A DNA stretch of 64,000 bases from assembly GCF_041200145.1 (NCBI RefSeq), contig NZ_CP165734.1, forward strand, positions 3,224,001 through 3,288,000, written 5' to 3'. The position numbers and the translations under genes were made by a program. The notes below the pieces were generated by a model. It ran no database searches. It saw nothing but the letters and a program-made list of their open reading frames with translations, and was not told the origin of the DNA. Origin of the DNA: Bradyrhizobium sp. LLZ17 (GTDB lineage: Bacteria; Pseudomonadota; Alphaproteobacteria; Rhizobiales; Xanthobacteraceae). The first letter of the stretch is position 1, and each line of letters begins with the position of its first letter. This document shows positions 34,160 through 45,181 of this stretch, in pieces.

Positions 34160-34525
34160 ATGCTTCGAAATCCGCTCATAGCCGCCACCACCCTCTGCCT
34201 CGCCCTGATTATTTACGCCACGCTGGCGAAGTTGATTGGAAGACCGGTGCTTGTGGGTCACGCCGAGGCCTACTGGATCGTGGTCGTCGAACGGTTTAGC
34301 GCTTACGGATTGCTGGGCTTTCTGTTGTCCTTTCTGCTGCCTGGGCGGTTCGGGGTAGCATGCGGGTTTGTGGTGTCCGTCGCAATCGGGCTAGAAGTCT
34401 TGCAAGCGTTAACGCCCGATCGCGATCCCGCGCTGTTGGACCTGCTACAAAAGGCGGCCGGCGGAACCGTAGGCGTCTTTTTGGCTCAGACGATCCTCGC
34501 CTTCTTGCCCAGAGCCCCGTCCTAG
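34160..34525 (+). CDS. VanZ-like membrane protein
   Basis: The 121-residue protein has four hydrophobic segments and the VanZ-like pattern: VVVERFSAYGLLGFLLSFL, then VVSVAIGLEVLQALTPDRDPALLDLLQKAAGGTVGV, where E-x-x-Q and the D-x-x-D-L-x-x-x-x-x-G motif are conserved in the family. VanZ members are linked to teicoplanin resistance in Gram-positives; in rhizobia the role is unknown. An inverted repeat ATTGT-GTAG-ACAAT (34148-34161) overlaps the start codon and no good Shine-Dalgarno is visible, so initiation may be structure-limited. Confidence 0.72.
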   Translation: MLRNPLIAATTLCLALIIYATLAKLIGRPVLVGHAEAYWIVVVERFSAYGLLGFLLSFLLPGRFGVACGFVVSVAIGLEVLQALTPDRDPALLDLLQKAAGGTVGVFLAQTILAFLPRAPS

Positions 34526-34626
34526 TCAGTCTCGGCTCCGGCCTTCGCTGCAGGAGCGACAATGTCCGGTTGGCAAACGGCTGCGTCTGATCCACAATCG
34601 CGGCCAACCTCGAGGGATCTCGAATT

Positions 34627-34911
34627 ATGACCGGCAAACGTCATGTGCTCCTGGCTGGAGCTTTTCTCATTGGCGCCTCTGTGTCGGCTGCCGCCCAAAG
34701 CACCTACAGCAACGGTGTGCGAAGCGGCTATGCCGGGACCAGCTCCAATTCGTCCAGCGCGACCACCACGTCTACAGGATCGCCAGCAGGAACGACTTCC
34801 CCTTCCACCCAATCCCCTCTGAACCTGGGCACCGGCCAAGGACGAACCGAAGGTGCAATGGGCCTCTCACCTCAATTGCAGAAAGAGATGGGAATTCGTC
34901 GTCAACAGTAA
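34627..34911 (+). CDS. Small secreted Ser/Thr-rich protein
   Basis: The product is 94 residues with a signal peptide (hydrophobic ~8-22, SAAAQ cleavage). The mature part is low-complexity Ser/Thr/Gly up to ~70, then a short ordered tail (GAMGLSPQLQKEMGI). No family is known to me. It is likely exported and unstructured. Confidence 0.55.
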   Translation: MTGKRHVLLAGAFLIGASVSAAAQSTYSNGVRSGYAGTSSNSSSATTTSTGSPAGTTSPSTQSPLNLGTGQGRTEGAMGLSPQLQKEMGIRRQQ

Positions 34912-34963
34912 GCGCCTGCTGGCCAATCGCAGTGCGCATCATGAGCTCAATGCGAGCGGCCGA

Positions 34964-35170
34964 TCAGCGCGGAGGGGTTTCTGCGTCCCGAACGACCGCG
35001 CGGGCTGTTCTCAGGTCTGCCGCTTGGCCGCTTTGAGACAAGGTGATGGCTTCGAACGTTTTTCTCACCCTGCTCAAATCATGCTCGATCGAAGCGTCGC
35101 GAAGCATGGCTCGGGCATCCGCGTGAGAAAAAACAGCCGCTACCAAAACCAGGGGCAGGAAATGTTTCAT
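34964..35170 (-). CDS. Small secreted protein
   Basis: ATG 35170, with GGAG about seven bases upstream, starts a 68-residue protein with a signal peptide (KHFLPLVLVAAVFSHADA). The mature ~50 residues are helical and charged (IEHDLSRVRKTFEAITLSQ). The longer frame from 35200 lacks a ribosome site. No family recognised. Confidence 0.5.
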   Translation of the reverse strand: MKHFLPLVLVAAVFSHADARAMLRDASIEHDLSRVRKTFEAITLSQSGQAADLRTARAVVRDAETPPR

Positions 35171-35251
35171 GGTGGGCTCCGAGGTCAAATTCGGCGCCAT
35201 CTATCCGGGGAAGTGCGACGAAATCGCGGCGGCTCGACTTGAACCTTGTCC

Positions 35252-35650
35252 CTACTTCAACATCTGCCCGCGAAGCTCACCACCCGGATTCATGGCCGTG
35301 TGAATGTTCGCGTACCACTTTCCAGCCAGCAAATCCGTGGCCTGATTGTCCGTGAGAGTCGCGCTGCCCTGGATCGGGCTCTGGACGGTCTTGAAGGGCA
35401 GCACGATGCCGCCGTTCTTGCCGGCCTCCACCGGGCCGTGGAAGTGGGCCCCCATCGCGGGACCCGTCAGGCCGGCATAGGTGACGGTATAGCTCAGGAT
35501 TTTCGTTTCGGTATCGTAGGTTGCCTCTGCCTTCCCTGATCCGGACGAGCTGTTCGGCGGCACTTCATTGCCGCCTTTGAGGTCCGCCTGCAGCTTCACG
35601 ACTTCTGCGCTTGCCGTTGCGACCATCGTGAAGACCAGTCCACCCAGCAT
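35252..35650 (-). CDS. CHRD domain protein, exported
   Basis: I choose ATG 35650, which has AGGA seven bases upstream; a TTG at 35680 would lengthen the signal peptide. The 132-residue product has a short signal peptide and then one CHRD domain: LQADLKGGNEVPPNSSSGSGKA, a central MGAHFHGPVEAGKNG and the closing WYANIHTAMNPGGELRGQM. CHRD domains occur in extracellular proteins of bacteria and in animal chordin; the bacterial role is unknown. It is a monocistronic-looking gene. Confidence 0.82.
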   Translation of the reverse strand: MLGGLVFTMVATASAEVVKLQADLKGGNEVPPNSSSGSGKAEATYDTETKILSYTVTYAGLTGPAMGAHFHGPVEAGKNGGIVLPFKTVQSPIQGSATLTDNQATDLLAGKWYANIHTAMNPGGELRGQMLK

Positions 35651-35823
35651 CGCCGTTCCTAAGGGGTCACGCAGACCCAATGGTGGCCTTCCTCATTGCA
35701 TCCTCCTTGCGGGCGCTCAGGCCCGTGCGGGTTGGAACCCCGGCCCTAGCCGTAAATTCCGGATGCCAATTTATGCCTGATTCGAGACAACCATCGCGGG
35801 AATCTGCTCGGCCTCCGGCCGCG

Positions 35824-36138
35824 CTACCCTCGGATGGATCTGTTTGCGGCGGCTGAAGCCGCCCGGCGCCGGCTGAGGAACTCGTTGGGTGTGAGGAGTT
35901 CGGCCATGTGACGATGGGTGGCCTGAAGCGCCTCGATGGTGCTATCAAGATCAAAATCCGACTCACGGACCGAGGCGAAGAATTTGGCCATTAGCGCCAG
36001 GTCCAGTTTGACACGGGTCGCGCCGTCGCGACTTTTTTTACGGTCAAGCGACAGATGAATGGCTCGCAACTTGGCGTCACCGCTGGCGCAGTCACAGAGC
36101 GTGCCGAGTTCGTCATATGTCATCCAGATCTGAGGCAT
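35824..36138 (-). CDS. Hypothetical cytoplasmic protein
   Basis: The 104-residue protein starts PQIWMTYDELGTLCDCASGD, has a central basic stretch (LSLDRKKSRDGATRVKLDL), and ends in a helical Ala/Arg-rich tail. There is no signal or membrane segment. Similar short proteins with a YDEL start occur in Bradyrhizobium. No function can be assigned. Confidence 0.6.
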   Translation of the reverse strand: MPQIWMTYDELGTLCDCASGDAKLRAIHLSLDRKKSRDGATRVKLDLALMAKFFASVRESDFDLDSTIEALQATHRHMAELLTPNEFLSRRRAASAAANRSIRG

Positions 36139-36259
36139 GTTCTTCCCACCATATTGTCCAGCCGCAGACTAGGTTTTCATGTCTAAAAGCTTTGTTGCGC
36201 GATGCCCGTTGCGACGTGCCATCGCTGCAATAGCGTCAACGCAGCACTAAGAGAGGCCG

Positions 36260-36706
36260 CTAAGACACAGGTGCCCTGGGCGGCGCGAGCGGATGGTGCG
36301 GCCGCGACCGGCTGTCGAGGCCCTTGGGCAATTTGTCGGCCTTGAGCTTCACCACCGCGCATCTGGCGTCCGCCGCCGGCACCTCTTCCTGGCTGTAGAT
36401 CAGTGTTGCCTCGAACTTGATGTCAGGCGCTTCCCTGGCCGATCCCGAACAGGTCGCCACGACACCGCTGCACACGCCGGAAAGCCTGACCTCGAACTCG
36501 TCCGGACCAACCACGCTCGCCGGGCCGTCGGCATGCCGTTTCACGGTCAGGACGCCCGTGAAGCGTTGCTGATCGACCTGATAGGAGCCGCCGTAAGTGA
36601 AGAAGCTGTCGCGACCCGAGATCCGGCCCTCGACTAGATCCACGAGGCCGGTGCCTTGGCCGCGCTGGGTCCTGAACCAGGCAGCGTATTTGCCGTCTCT
36701 CAGCAT
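36260..36706 (-). CDS. GrlR-like regulatory protein
   Basis: From ATG 36706 the protein is 148 residues and begins LRDGKYAAWFRTQRGQGTG, followed by GRISGRDSFFTYGGSYQVD and TGVLTVKRHADGP. This matches the GrlR family, small beta-rich proteins named for the negative regulator of LEE type III secretion in enteropathogens. In rhizobia such proteins are scattered and not tied to secretion; no type III gene is in the window. The C-terminal ~35 residues are Pro/Arg-rich and may be disordered. Two Cys pairs (GVCSGVVATCSG) are notable. Confidence 0.68.
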   Translation of the reverse strand: MLRDGKYAAWFRTQRGQGTGLVDLVEGRISGRDSFFTYGGSYQVDQQRFTGVLTVKRHADGPASVVGPDEFEVRLSGVCSGVVATCSGSAREAPDIKFEATLIYSQEEVPAADARCAVVKLKADKLPKGLDSRSRPHHPLAPPRAPVS

Positions 36707-37019
36707 CAAAATACCCGTCGTAGAATTCAGACGGTATTTGCTTCGAACTCTGGGGCGCGACAATGGCTGATATGGCGCGCGTTGCGCCACGGTTAACGGC
36801 CTTCAAAATCAATTCGTCAAATTGCCGATGTCGCACGCGCGACGCCAGCGAGCGGCGGCAGTGGTGGTTTGCTTCAACTCCGCTTTCTGCCATCGCGGGT
36901 CTGAACCTGTTCCTGCTAGAGTGAACCTGTAACAAAGGTGATTCTGATCACACTTGACTGTGCCATGCGCTGCTAAGCTTCGGCCAGGGCGGGGATCGGT
37001 CGCATATCGTTCGAACTGG
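36707..37019. other. Intergenic promoter region of the cyclase operon
   Basis: No gene is seen in this ~313-base gap between divergent transcripts. It holds the CRP-like palindrome at 36937-36952 and a possible -35 element TTGACT at 36954-36959; a matching -10 is not clear. Composition shifts here from the lower-GC left part to the GC-rich right part of the window. Confidence 0.45.
36937..36952. promoter_or_regulatory. CRP/FNR-family-like binding site
   Basis: GGTGATTCTGATCACA fits TGTGA-N6-TCACA at nine of ten positions, with a perfect GTGAT-N4-ATCAC core. It lies ~68 bases before the start of an operon that encodes a class III nucleotide cyclase. A cAMP-CRP-type or related regulator could bind here and link cyclase output to its own expression. 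Confidence 0.45.
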
Positions 37020-37700
37020 ATGAGAAAGCCCATGAGAAGCCTGATCGGCACCATTGTCGTCGTGTTCTGTTTCGCGGCCCCGGCGCTTGCGGAAACGCCC
37101 GCCGCGATCGTCGAGGACGTGCAGGGCAAAGTCGACGGCGTCGAGTTCATGGACTATGTGGCGCCCGGCAAGATCATCAAGCTCGGACCCAAGGCGGGGA
37201 TCACGCTCAGCTATCTCAAATCATGCCAGCGCGAGACCATCAGCGAAGGCGTCGTTCTGGTCGGCACCGAGCAGAGCACCGTGCAGCTCGGCAACGTGCA
37301 ACGGGTCAAGGTCCCCTGCGACGCCAACGCCGCACAGCTCTCGGAACGCGAGGCGAACCAGAGCGCGGCGACCACATTTCGTACCATGCGATCCGACGGC
37401 AAGGCGGCGCCGGCCAAGCTGCCCACGATCTACGGCACAGCACCGCTGGTGCAGGCCAGGAGCGGCAGCACGCTCGTGATCGAGCGCACCGACGGCAAGG
37501 AGCCCATCATCAGCGTTCCGCTCAAGGGCGACATCATGGTCGCCGGCAAGTTCTATGACTTGTCCAAAGCCGGAAAGTCGCTGACCCCGGGCGGCACCTA
37601 TCTCGCAACGCTCGGCGCCAAGCGATACGCCTTCCAGGTCGACACCAGCGCGACCGCGTCCCCGACGCCGATTGTAGGCCGCTTGCTGCGGCTCGAATAG
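37020..37700 (+). CDS. Secreted protein paired with CHASE2 cyclase
   Basis: The protein is about 226 residues with a signal peptide (RSLIGTIVVVFCFAAPALA). The mature N-terminal half (VEDVQGKVDGVEFMDYVAPG, GITLSYLKSCQRETISEG) has a FecR-like flavour, with repeated short beta strands; the C-terminal half also looks beta-rich (TYLATLGAKRYAFQV). ATG 37032 is an alternative start. It precedes the CHASE2-cyclase gene by 18 bases, so the two form an operon, and it may present a ligand or surface state to the CHASE2 sensor. That link is inference. Confidence 0.65.
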   Translation: MRKPMRSLIGTIVVVFCFAAPALAETPAAIVEDVQGKVDGVEFMDYVAPGKIIKLGPKAGITLSYLKSCQRETISEGVVLVGTEQSTVQLGNVQRVKVPCDANAAQLSEREANQSAATTFRTMRSDGKAAPAKLPTIYGTAPLVQARSGSTLVIERTDGKEPIISVPLKGDIMVAGKFYDLSKAGKSLTPGGTYLATLGAKRYAFQVDTSATASPTPIVGRLLRLE

Positions 37701-37718
37701 CCGGGCCGCGACAGCGCG

Positions 37719-39908
37719 ATGCGGCGGATCGGCAGGCGGGACATGGTTGTGGCGATCCTGATTGCGCTCGTTGCAGGCGCGGTCTTCACGTCTCCGCCAC
37801 TTCAAATACTACAAGGTTTCTCGCTCGACATCCTCACGGCCTTGCGCGGCAAGCTCGTCGGCGACCAGCGCGATCCCGCGACATCGCCGGTCGTCGTGGT
37901 GGCCATTGACGGGGAAACCTACGACACCCCGCCCTTCAAGGGATCGCCGACGCAGACCTGGACGCGCGAGATCGGCCGCGTGCTCAGGAGTATCACCGAC
38001 GGCGGCGCCAAGGTGGTCGGCTTCGATGTGATCTTTCCAAGCTCGATCGAGCAATCCGAGATCTCCTTTGGCGATGCGCCGCTCGGCGGCCGCATCAAAG
38101 GCTTTGACCGGGACTATCTCATCGCCCTGCGGAAGCTGTCCGACAGCGGCCTGCTCGTCCTCGGCGAGAAGCTCAGCAACGACCATCCGGAGGGGCCCGA
38201 CCCAGCACAGCGACTCGCGGTGAAAAACAATGTCCGCGCCCTCAACGTTTACACCGATCCCGACGATGTGATCCGACGGATGCCGCTGAGCTTCTCCATC
38301 GACGGCAAGCCGGTTCCTGCGATGGCCGTGGAGCTCGCCGCGCGTGCGCTCGCTGCACAGCCCGAGACCACGCCGTCCGGCGCCACCGAACTATCCGGCT
38401 ATGCCATCCCGAGCGCGGTCCCCAACACGCTGACCCTGAATTTCCGCGGGATCGGCCGCGACGTGCCGGCCTATTCCTTCGCGGACCTGCACGCCTGTGT
38501 CGAGAAGGGTGATCGCGATTTCTTCCGCCGTGCCTTCGACGGTAAGGTCGTGCTGCTCGGCAGCATCCTCACCTCCGACGACCGCAAGCTCACCTCGATG
38601 CACCTTTCCGGCGGATATGACGGAACGCCGGGCGCACGGTGTACCCTGCCCGCCTCGGCGCAGACCGTTCAGAGGGCCCGCAGCGACATCGCCGGCGTTT
38701 TCGTGCATGCCACGGCCGTGCGCAATCTCATGGAACGAGATGGGGTAACAGAGCTCGGCGTTCCGGCGCGGACGTTTGTCACGATCGCATTCGCGGCGAT
38801 CATCGCCTTGGCGGCGTGCCTGCTCGCACCGAGCGGTGCGGTGCTTACCTGGTTCGCACTCACCGCAGCCTACACCGCTGTCGCCGTCAGCACGTTCGTC
38901 CACGCATTGGCGCTGCCGCTGACAGAGCCTGCGCTCGCGGGTCTCGCCGCACTCGCCATGATGATCGGCTACCGCTTCGTCGTCGCCGATCGCGAAGAGC
39001 GCTTCCTGCGCAAGAGCTTTGCGCTCTATCTCGCCCCGGAGGTGATCAACAGCATGGTCAGCTCCGGCAAGATGCCCGTGCTCGGCGGCGAGATGCGCAA
39101 CATCACCATGTTCTTCTCGGACCTCAGTGGCTTTTCGTCGATTGCCGAGAAGATGACACCGGGCGAGCTGGTCGCATTGATGAATGAATATCTGTCCGCC
39201 ATGACCGATATCATCGAAAGCCATGGCGGCTATGTCGACAAATATATCGGCGACTCCATCGTCGCCATGTTCGGCGCTCCGGCCAACGATCCCTTGCACG
39301 CCCGCAACGCCGTTCGCGCCGCGCTGAAGTGCCGCGACGAGCTGGCCGCGCTCAATGCAAGCAGCGCCGCTTTCGCCGGCCGCGGCCTGTCACATCGGAT
39401 CGGGCTCAACAGCGGCGAGGCCGTGGTCGGCAATATCGGCTCGACCCGCCGCTTCAACTACACCGTGATGAGCGACACCGTGAACGTTGCCTCGCGACTC
39501 GAAGGCGCCAACAAATATTACGGCACCGCGATCATGGCGTCGGAAACCACGATGGCGCAGGCCGGCGACAGCTTCGTCTGGCGCGAGCTCGATGCGATCA
39601 GGGTTCTGGGACGCGGCGAGGCGATCAAGGTGTTCGAGCCGTTGGCGGAGCAGGGCGAGGAGAGCGACGAGCAGGCAAAGGCCGCGGCGGCTTACGCAGA
39701 AGGGCTGGCGTGCTGGCGGGCAAGGGAGTTTGCGAAGGCGGCTGATGCGTTCGGGCGAACGGCAGACATTGATCCAGCATCAGCGCTGTTTGGAAATCGC
39801 GCGAGAGCGCTCGCAGCAAATCCACCACCGCCAGATTGGACGCCGGTCAATATCCTGGAAGGGGAAGTAGCGCAGCGTCGCACTACCTTTCGAAATCACT
39901 CCTCTTAG
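37719..39908 (+). CDS. CHASE2-domain class III adenylate/guanylate cyclase
   Basis: The 729-residue protein has an N-terminal helix (~8-25), a CHASE2 extracytoplasmic sensor (~40-330; VVAIDGETYDTPP, VVGFDVIFP), three tightly spaced helices (~345-425) and a cytoplasmic cyclase domain (~455-630). The cyclase shows NITMFFSDLSGFSSIAEKM with the first metal Asp near 467, DKYIGDSIVAMFGAP with the second, and YTVMSDTVNVASRLEG. The ~90-residue C-terminal tail has a TPR-like motif. It should make cAMP (or cGMP) in response to a periplasmic signal. A CRP-like site precedes the operon. Confidence 0.9.
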   Translation: MRRIGRRDMVVAILIALVAGAVFTSPPLQILQGFSLDILTALRGKLVGDQRDPATSPVVVVAIDGETYDTPPFKGSPTQTWTREIGRVLRSITDGGAKVVGFDVIFPSSIEQSEISFGDAPLGGRIKGFDRDYLIALRKLSDSGLLVLGEKLSNDHPEGPDPAQRLAVKNNVRALNVYTDPDDVIRRMPLSFSIDGKPVPAMAVELAARALAAQPETTPSGATELSGYAIPSAVPNTLTLNFRGIGRDVPAYSFADLHACVEKGDRDFFRRAFDGKVVLLGSILTSDDRKLTSMHLSGGYDGTPGARCTLPASAQTVQRARSDIAGVFVHATAVRNLMERDGVTELGVPARTFVTIAFAAIIALAACLLAPSGAVLTWFALTAAYTAVAVSTFVHALALPLTEPALAGLAALAMMIGYRFVVADREERFLRKSFALYLAPEVINSMVSSGKMPVLGGEMRNITMFFSDLSGFSSIAEKMTPGELVALMNEYLSAMTDIIESHGGYVDKYIGDSIVAMFGAPANDPLHARNAVRAALKCRDELAALNASSAAFAGRGLSHRIGLNSGEAVVGNIGSTRRFNYTVMSDTVNVASRLEGANKYYGTAIMASETTMAQAGDSFVWRELDAIRVLGRGEAIKVFEPLAEQGEESDEQAKAAAAYAEGLACWRAREFAKAADAFGRTADIDPASALFGNRARALAANPPPPDWTPVNILEGEVAQRRTTFRNHSS

Positions 39909-39925
39909 AACGGCAGCCCGACATA

Positions 39926-42055
<2,130 letters not shown>

Positions 42056-42099
42056 CGCGTCGGGCGTAAGGCACTCCGAGCGCAGCCTCCACTATTGGA

Positions 42100-42489
42100 C
42101 TATTGGCGCGCTCTCTCCTGCCCGGATTGCATGGTCGCTTCGTCAGGATACGCCTTTTCGTAGTGGAGAAAGAGATCGAGCAGAGCCAGGAGCACGATGA
42201 CGGCACCGAAGCCGATGCTAAAATGCATCGCCCGTGTGTGTGGGAATCCGAGGAGCCAGGGCGAAGCGATCAGCCAAACGCCCATCAGGACGTTGAGCCA
42301 TTCCTCCCAGTCCCGATAAGCGATCATGGCAGCGAGCGAAAGCACGCCGATGATCGCGCTGGTCACCCACAGGTCGATCTTGCCCTCACTGTTCGTCAGC
42401 TTGAACAGCCACGGCGATATGAAGAGCACGGCCGCGAGAAACAGATTGTAGAGGTCGGGGACGGATTCGCGTTCTTGCCAATGTTTCAC
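42100..42489 (-). CDS. SPW-repeat membrane protein
   Basis: GTG 42489, with GAGAGG about six bases upstream, gives a 129-residue protein with four helices and two SPW repeats (LFISPWLFKLT and LIASPWLLGF), each following a LYNLFLA- or LNVLMGVW-type helix. The family occurs widely in bacteria and has no known function. It lies after pcaG on the same strand, beyond a strong hairpin, and so is probably transcribed separately. Confidence 0.78.
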   Translation of the reverse strand: MKHWQERESVPDLYNLFLAAVLFISPWLFKLTNSEGKIDLWVTSAIIGVLSLAAMIAYRDWEEWLNVLMGVWLIASPWLLGFPHTRAMHFSIGFGAVIVLLALLDLFLHYEKAYPDEATMQSGQERARQ

Positions 42490-42620
42490 GACGCACCTCT
42501 CCCGAAGGTATGTCGTGGGAACTGTTCGAAGACGCCTTTGGTTCCCGTCGAAGCGTACGCTGGCGGATAGACTTTGGTTGCAGGTCAACGACCCAGCTGC
42601 GGCCATCCCACGCGTTGCGA

Positions 42621-42642
42621 CGGCCCCTCCGCAGAGGGGCCG
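42621..42642. terminator. Hairpin after pcaG
   Basis: CGGCCCCTC, loop CGCA, GAGGGGCCG: a perfect 9-bp GC-rich stem with a tetraloop, 20 bases beyond the pcaG stop. It has no T run, so it may end transcription with Rho help or protect the pcaHG message. Confidence 0.55.
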
Positions 42643-42662
42643 ATCCTGTTGGGCGGGATTGA

Positions 42663-43289
42663 TCAAACGTCGAAGAACACGGTCTCGTCCGGCCCCTGCA
42701 AATTGATCGTGAAGGAATACACGACCTTGCCGGAGCGTTCGGTGCGAGTGGCGATGAGTGTCTTGCGGCGCACTGGCTGCTCGATCAGGTTGAGCACGGG
42801 ATCGGCAGCATTCGCGGCCTCCTCGTCCGAGAAATACAGCCGCGTGTTCAGCCCGATATTGATGCCGCGTGCCACGATCCAGAGGTTGACGTGCGGCGCG
42901 CATTTGCGCCCTGCCTTATCAATGATTGCGCCGGGCTTGATGGTCTCGAACGTCACCAGTCCGCTCTCGAAATCGGAGCCGGCTCGGCCCCAGCCACGAA
43001 AATCTCCGTCGAGCGCCGCGGCCGAGCGGTCGGACGGATGGTTGTAGCGGCCGGCCGCATTGGCCTGCCAGATCTCGAGCAAGACGTCGCGCAGCGGCGT
43101 GCCGCTGCCGTCGACCACTTTGCCTTCGAGCGTGATGCGTTCACCCTCGGTGTTCGGCGTCACCAGCACGTTGGAAAAGTTCTTCTCAAAGATGTCGAAG
43201 CCGGCCATGGCCGGGATCAGCCCGATATGGACGTAGGGCCCGGCGGTCTGCGAGGCGGTTTCCTTGAGATAGTTGAGCGGCTGCGGCAT
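42663..43289 (-). CDS. pcaG: Protocatechuate 3,4-dioxygenase, alpha subunit
   Basis: The 208-residue subunit has the intradiol dioxygenase fold (ITLEGKVVDGSGTPLRDVLLEIWQ, AAGRYNHPSD) but not the full iron-ligand set, as expected for the alpha chain. Together with PcaH it opens protocatechuate to beta-carboxymuconate. It starts 4 bases after the pcaH stop and is full length for the family. The next step genes (pcaBDC) are not in the window. Confidence 0.94.
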   Translation of the reverse strand: MPQPLNYLKETASQTAGPYVHIGLIPAMAGFDIFEKNFSNVLVTPNTEGERITLEGKVVDGSGTPLRDVLLEIWQANAAGRYNHPSDRSAAALDGDFRGWGRAGSDFESGLVTFETIKPGAIIDKAGRKCAPHVNLWIVARGINIGLNTRLYFSDEEAANAADPVLNLIEQPVRRKTLIATRTERSGKVVYSFTINLQGPDETVFFDV

Positions 43290-43293
43290 TGAC

Positions 43294-44124
<831 letters not shown>

Positions 44125-44168
44125 TTATCGGGAGATCATGGGCCGCGCTATTCTCAAGATAAATAGAT

Positions 44169-44184
44169 CGATTATAATAAATCG
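44169..44184. promoter_or_regulatory. Inverted repeat before LysR gene
   Basis: CGATT-ATAATA-AATCG, a perfect 5-bp inverted repeat ending one base before the LysR-type ATG and 87 bases before pcaH. LysR-type proteins bind such T-N11-A-like palindromes in divergent gaps. It differs from the PcaQ box described in Sinorhizobium. Confidence 0.4.
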
Positions 44185-44185
44185 C

Positions 44186-45130
44186 ATGAAGAAAATCGAT
44201 TATTTGGCCCTGGATGGTCGCGCCCTCGAGCTGTTCCTGGCCGTGCTGGAGGAAGGCTCGGTGACCGCGGCGGCAACGCGTCTCGGGCTGACCCAATCCG
44301 CCGTCAGCCACGGCTTGAACAAGCTGCGGCGGATCGCCGGCGATCCGCTGTTCGCCAAATCCGGCCGCGGCATCGTCGCCACCTCACATGCGCAGGCGCT
44401 CGCGGCGAAGGCGCGCGCGTTGATCGATGAGATGCGGAGCTTCTCGGGCGCCGTAAGCTTCGAGCCTGCGGTGGCCCAACTCTCGCTGACGGTGGCGGCC
44501 AACGACTTGCAGCGCGACTTGTTGTTGCCGCGGTTCTTCGATCGTGTCGCGGCGCAGGTGAAGAGCCTGAACCTGCGCGTGATCCCCTCCCAGTCGCCCT
44601 CGCCCACGATGCTGCGCGAGAACCGCTGCGACCTCATGATTACACCGCTGCCGCCATCCGGCGCGGATATCGTGCAGAAGCGCCTGCTCAGGGATCATTA
44701 CGTCTGCTACTACGATCCCCGGGCACGCACCGCGCCGGCGAGCCGCAGCGCCTATCTCGCGGCCCGCCACATCACCGTCGTCTACACGGACAATGAGCGG
44801 CTCGACTTCGACCGCCGGCTTGCCGCCAATGACTTCCACCGCGACATCGCCATCTCGGTGCCGAGCTTCTCCGGCGTGCCGCCCTTCCTGCGCGGCTCGC
44901 AGATGCTGGCGAGCATGCCGAGCCTGCTGGCATCCGGCGTGATGCGCGGATTTGCCCATGTGCGGATTCCACTGGCCTCGCGCACCCAGACGCTGGCCGA
45001 GCTGCCGATGTTCATGGTCTGGCACCAGCGCTACCAGAAGGACCCGGCCCATCGCTGGATTCGGAGCGAGCTCGAGACCGTCGCGGCGACGACCGCAGGC
45101 GGAGCAATGGACCCGGCGGCGAAAACCTGA
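44186..45130 (+). CDS. LysR-family regulator, divergent from pcaHG
   Basis: From ATG 44186 the protein is 314 residues with an N-terminal winged helix-turn-helix (LFLAVLEEGSVTAAATRLGL, TQSAVSHGLNKLR, DPLFAKSGRG) and a substrate-binding domain. Overall it resembles the NodD/NahR branch more than classical PcaQ (RENRCDLMI, DHYVCYYDP). Its place opposite pcaHG makes it the probable regulator of protocatechuate cleavage. The frame is open upstream to 44018 but the start fits the family. The inducer is unknown. Confidence 0.85.
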   Translation: MKKIDYLALDGRALELFLAVLEEGSVTAAATRLGLTQSAVSHGLNKLRRIAGDPLFAKSGRGIVATSHAQALAAKARALIDEMRSFSGAVSFEPAVAQLSLTVAANDLQRDLLLPRFFDRVAAQVKSLNLRVIPSQSPSPTMLRENRCDLMITPLPPSGADIVQKRLLRDHYVCYYDPRARTAPASRSAYLAARHITVVYTDNERLDFDRRLAANDFHRDIAISVPSFSGVPPFLRGSQMLASMPSLLASGVMRGFAHVRIPLASRTQTLAELPMFMVWHQRYQKDPAHRWIRSELETVAATTAGGAMDPAAKT

Positions 45131-45181
45131 TCCCCGCCAAACCCACTGGTTGCGCACGGGCGGCCACGCTAGAATTGCCCC

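Noticed and set aside
42490..42903. An upstream extension of the SPW protein
   Set aside because: It overlaps pcaG and a strong hairpin; the GTG at 42489 with GAGAGG is better.
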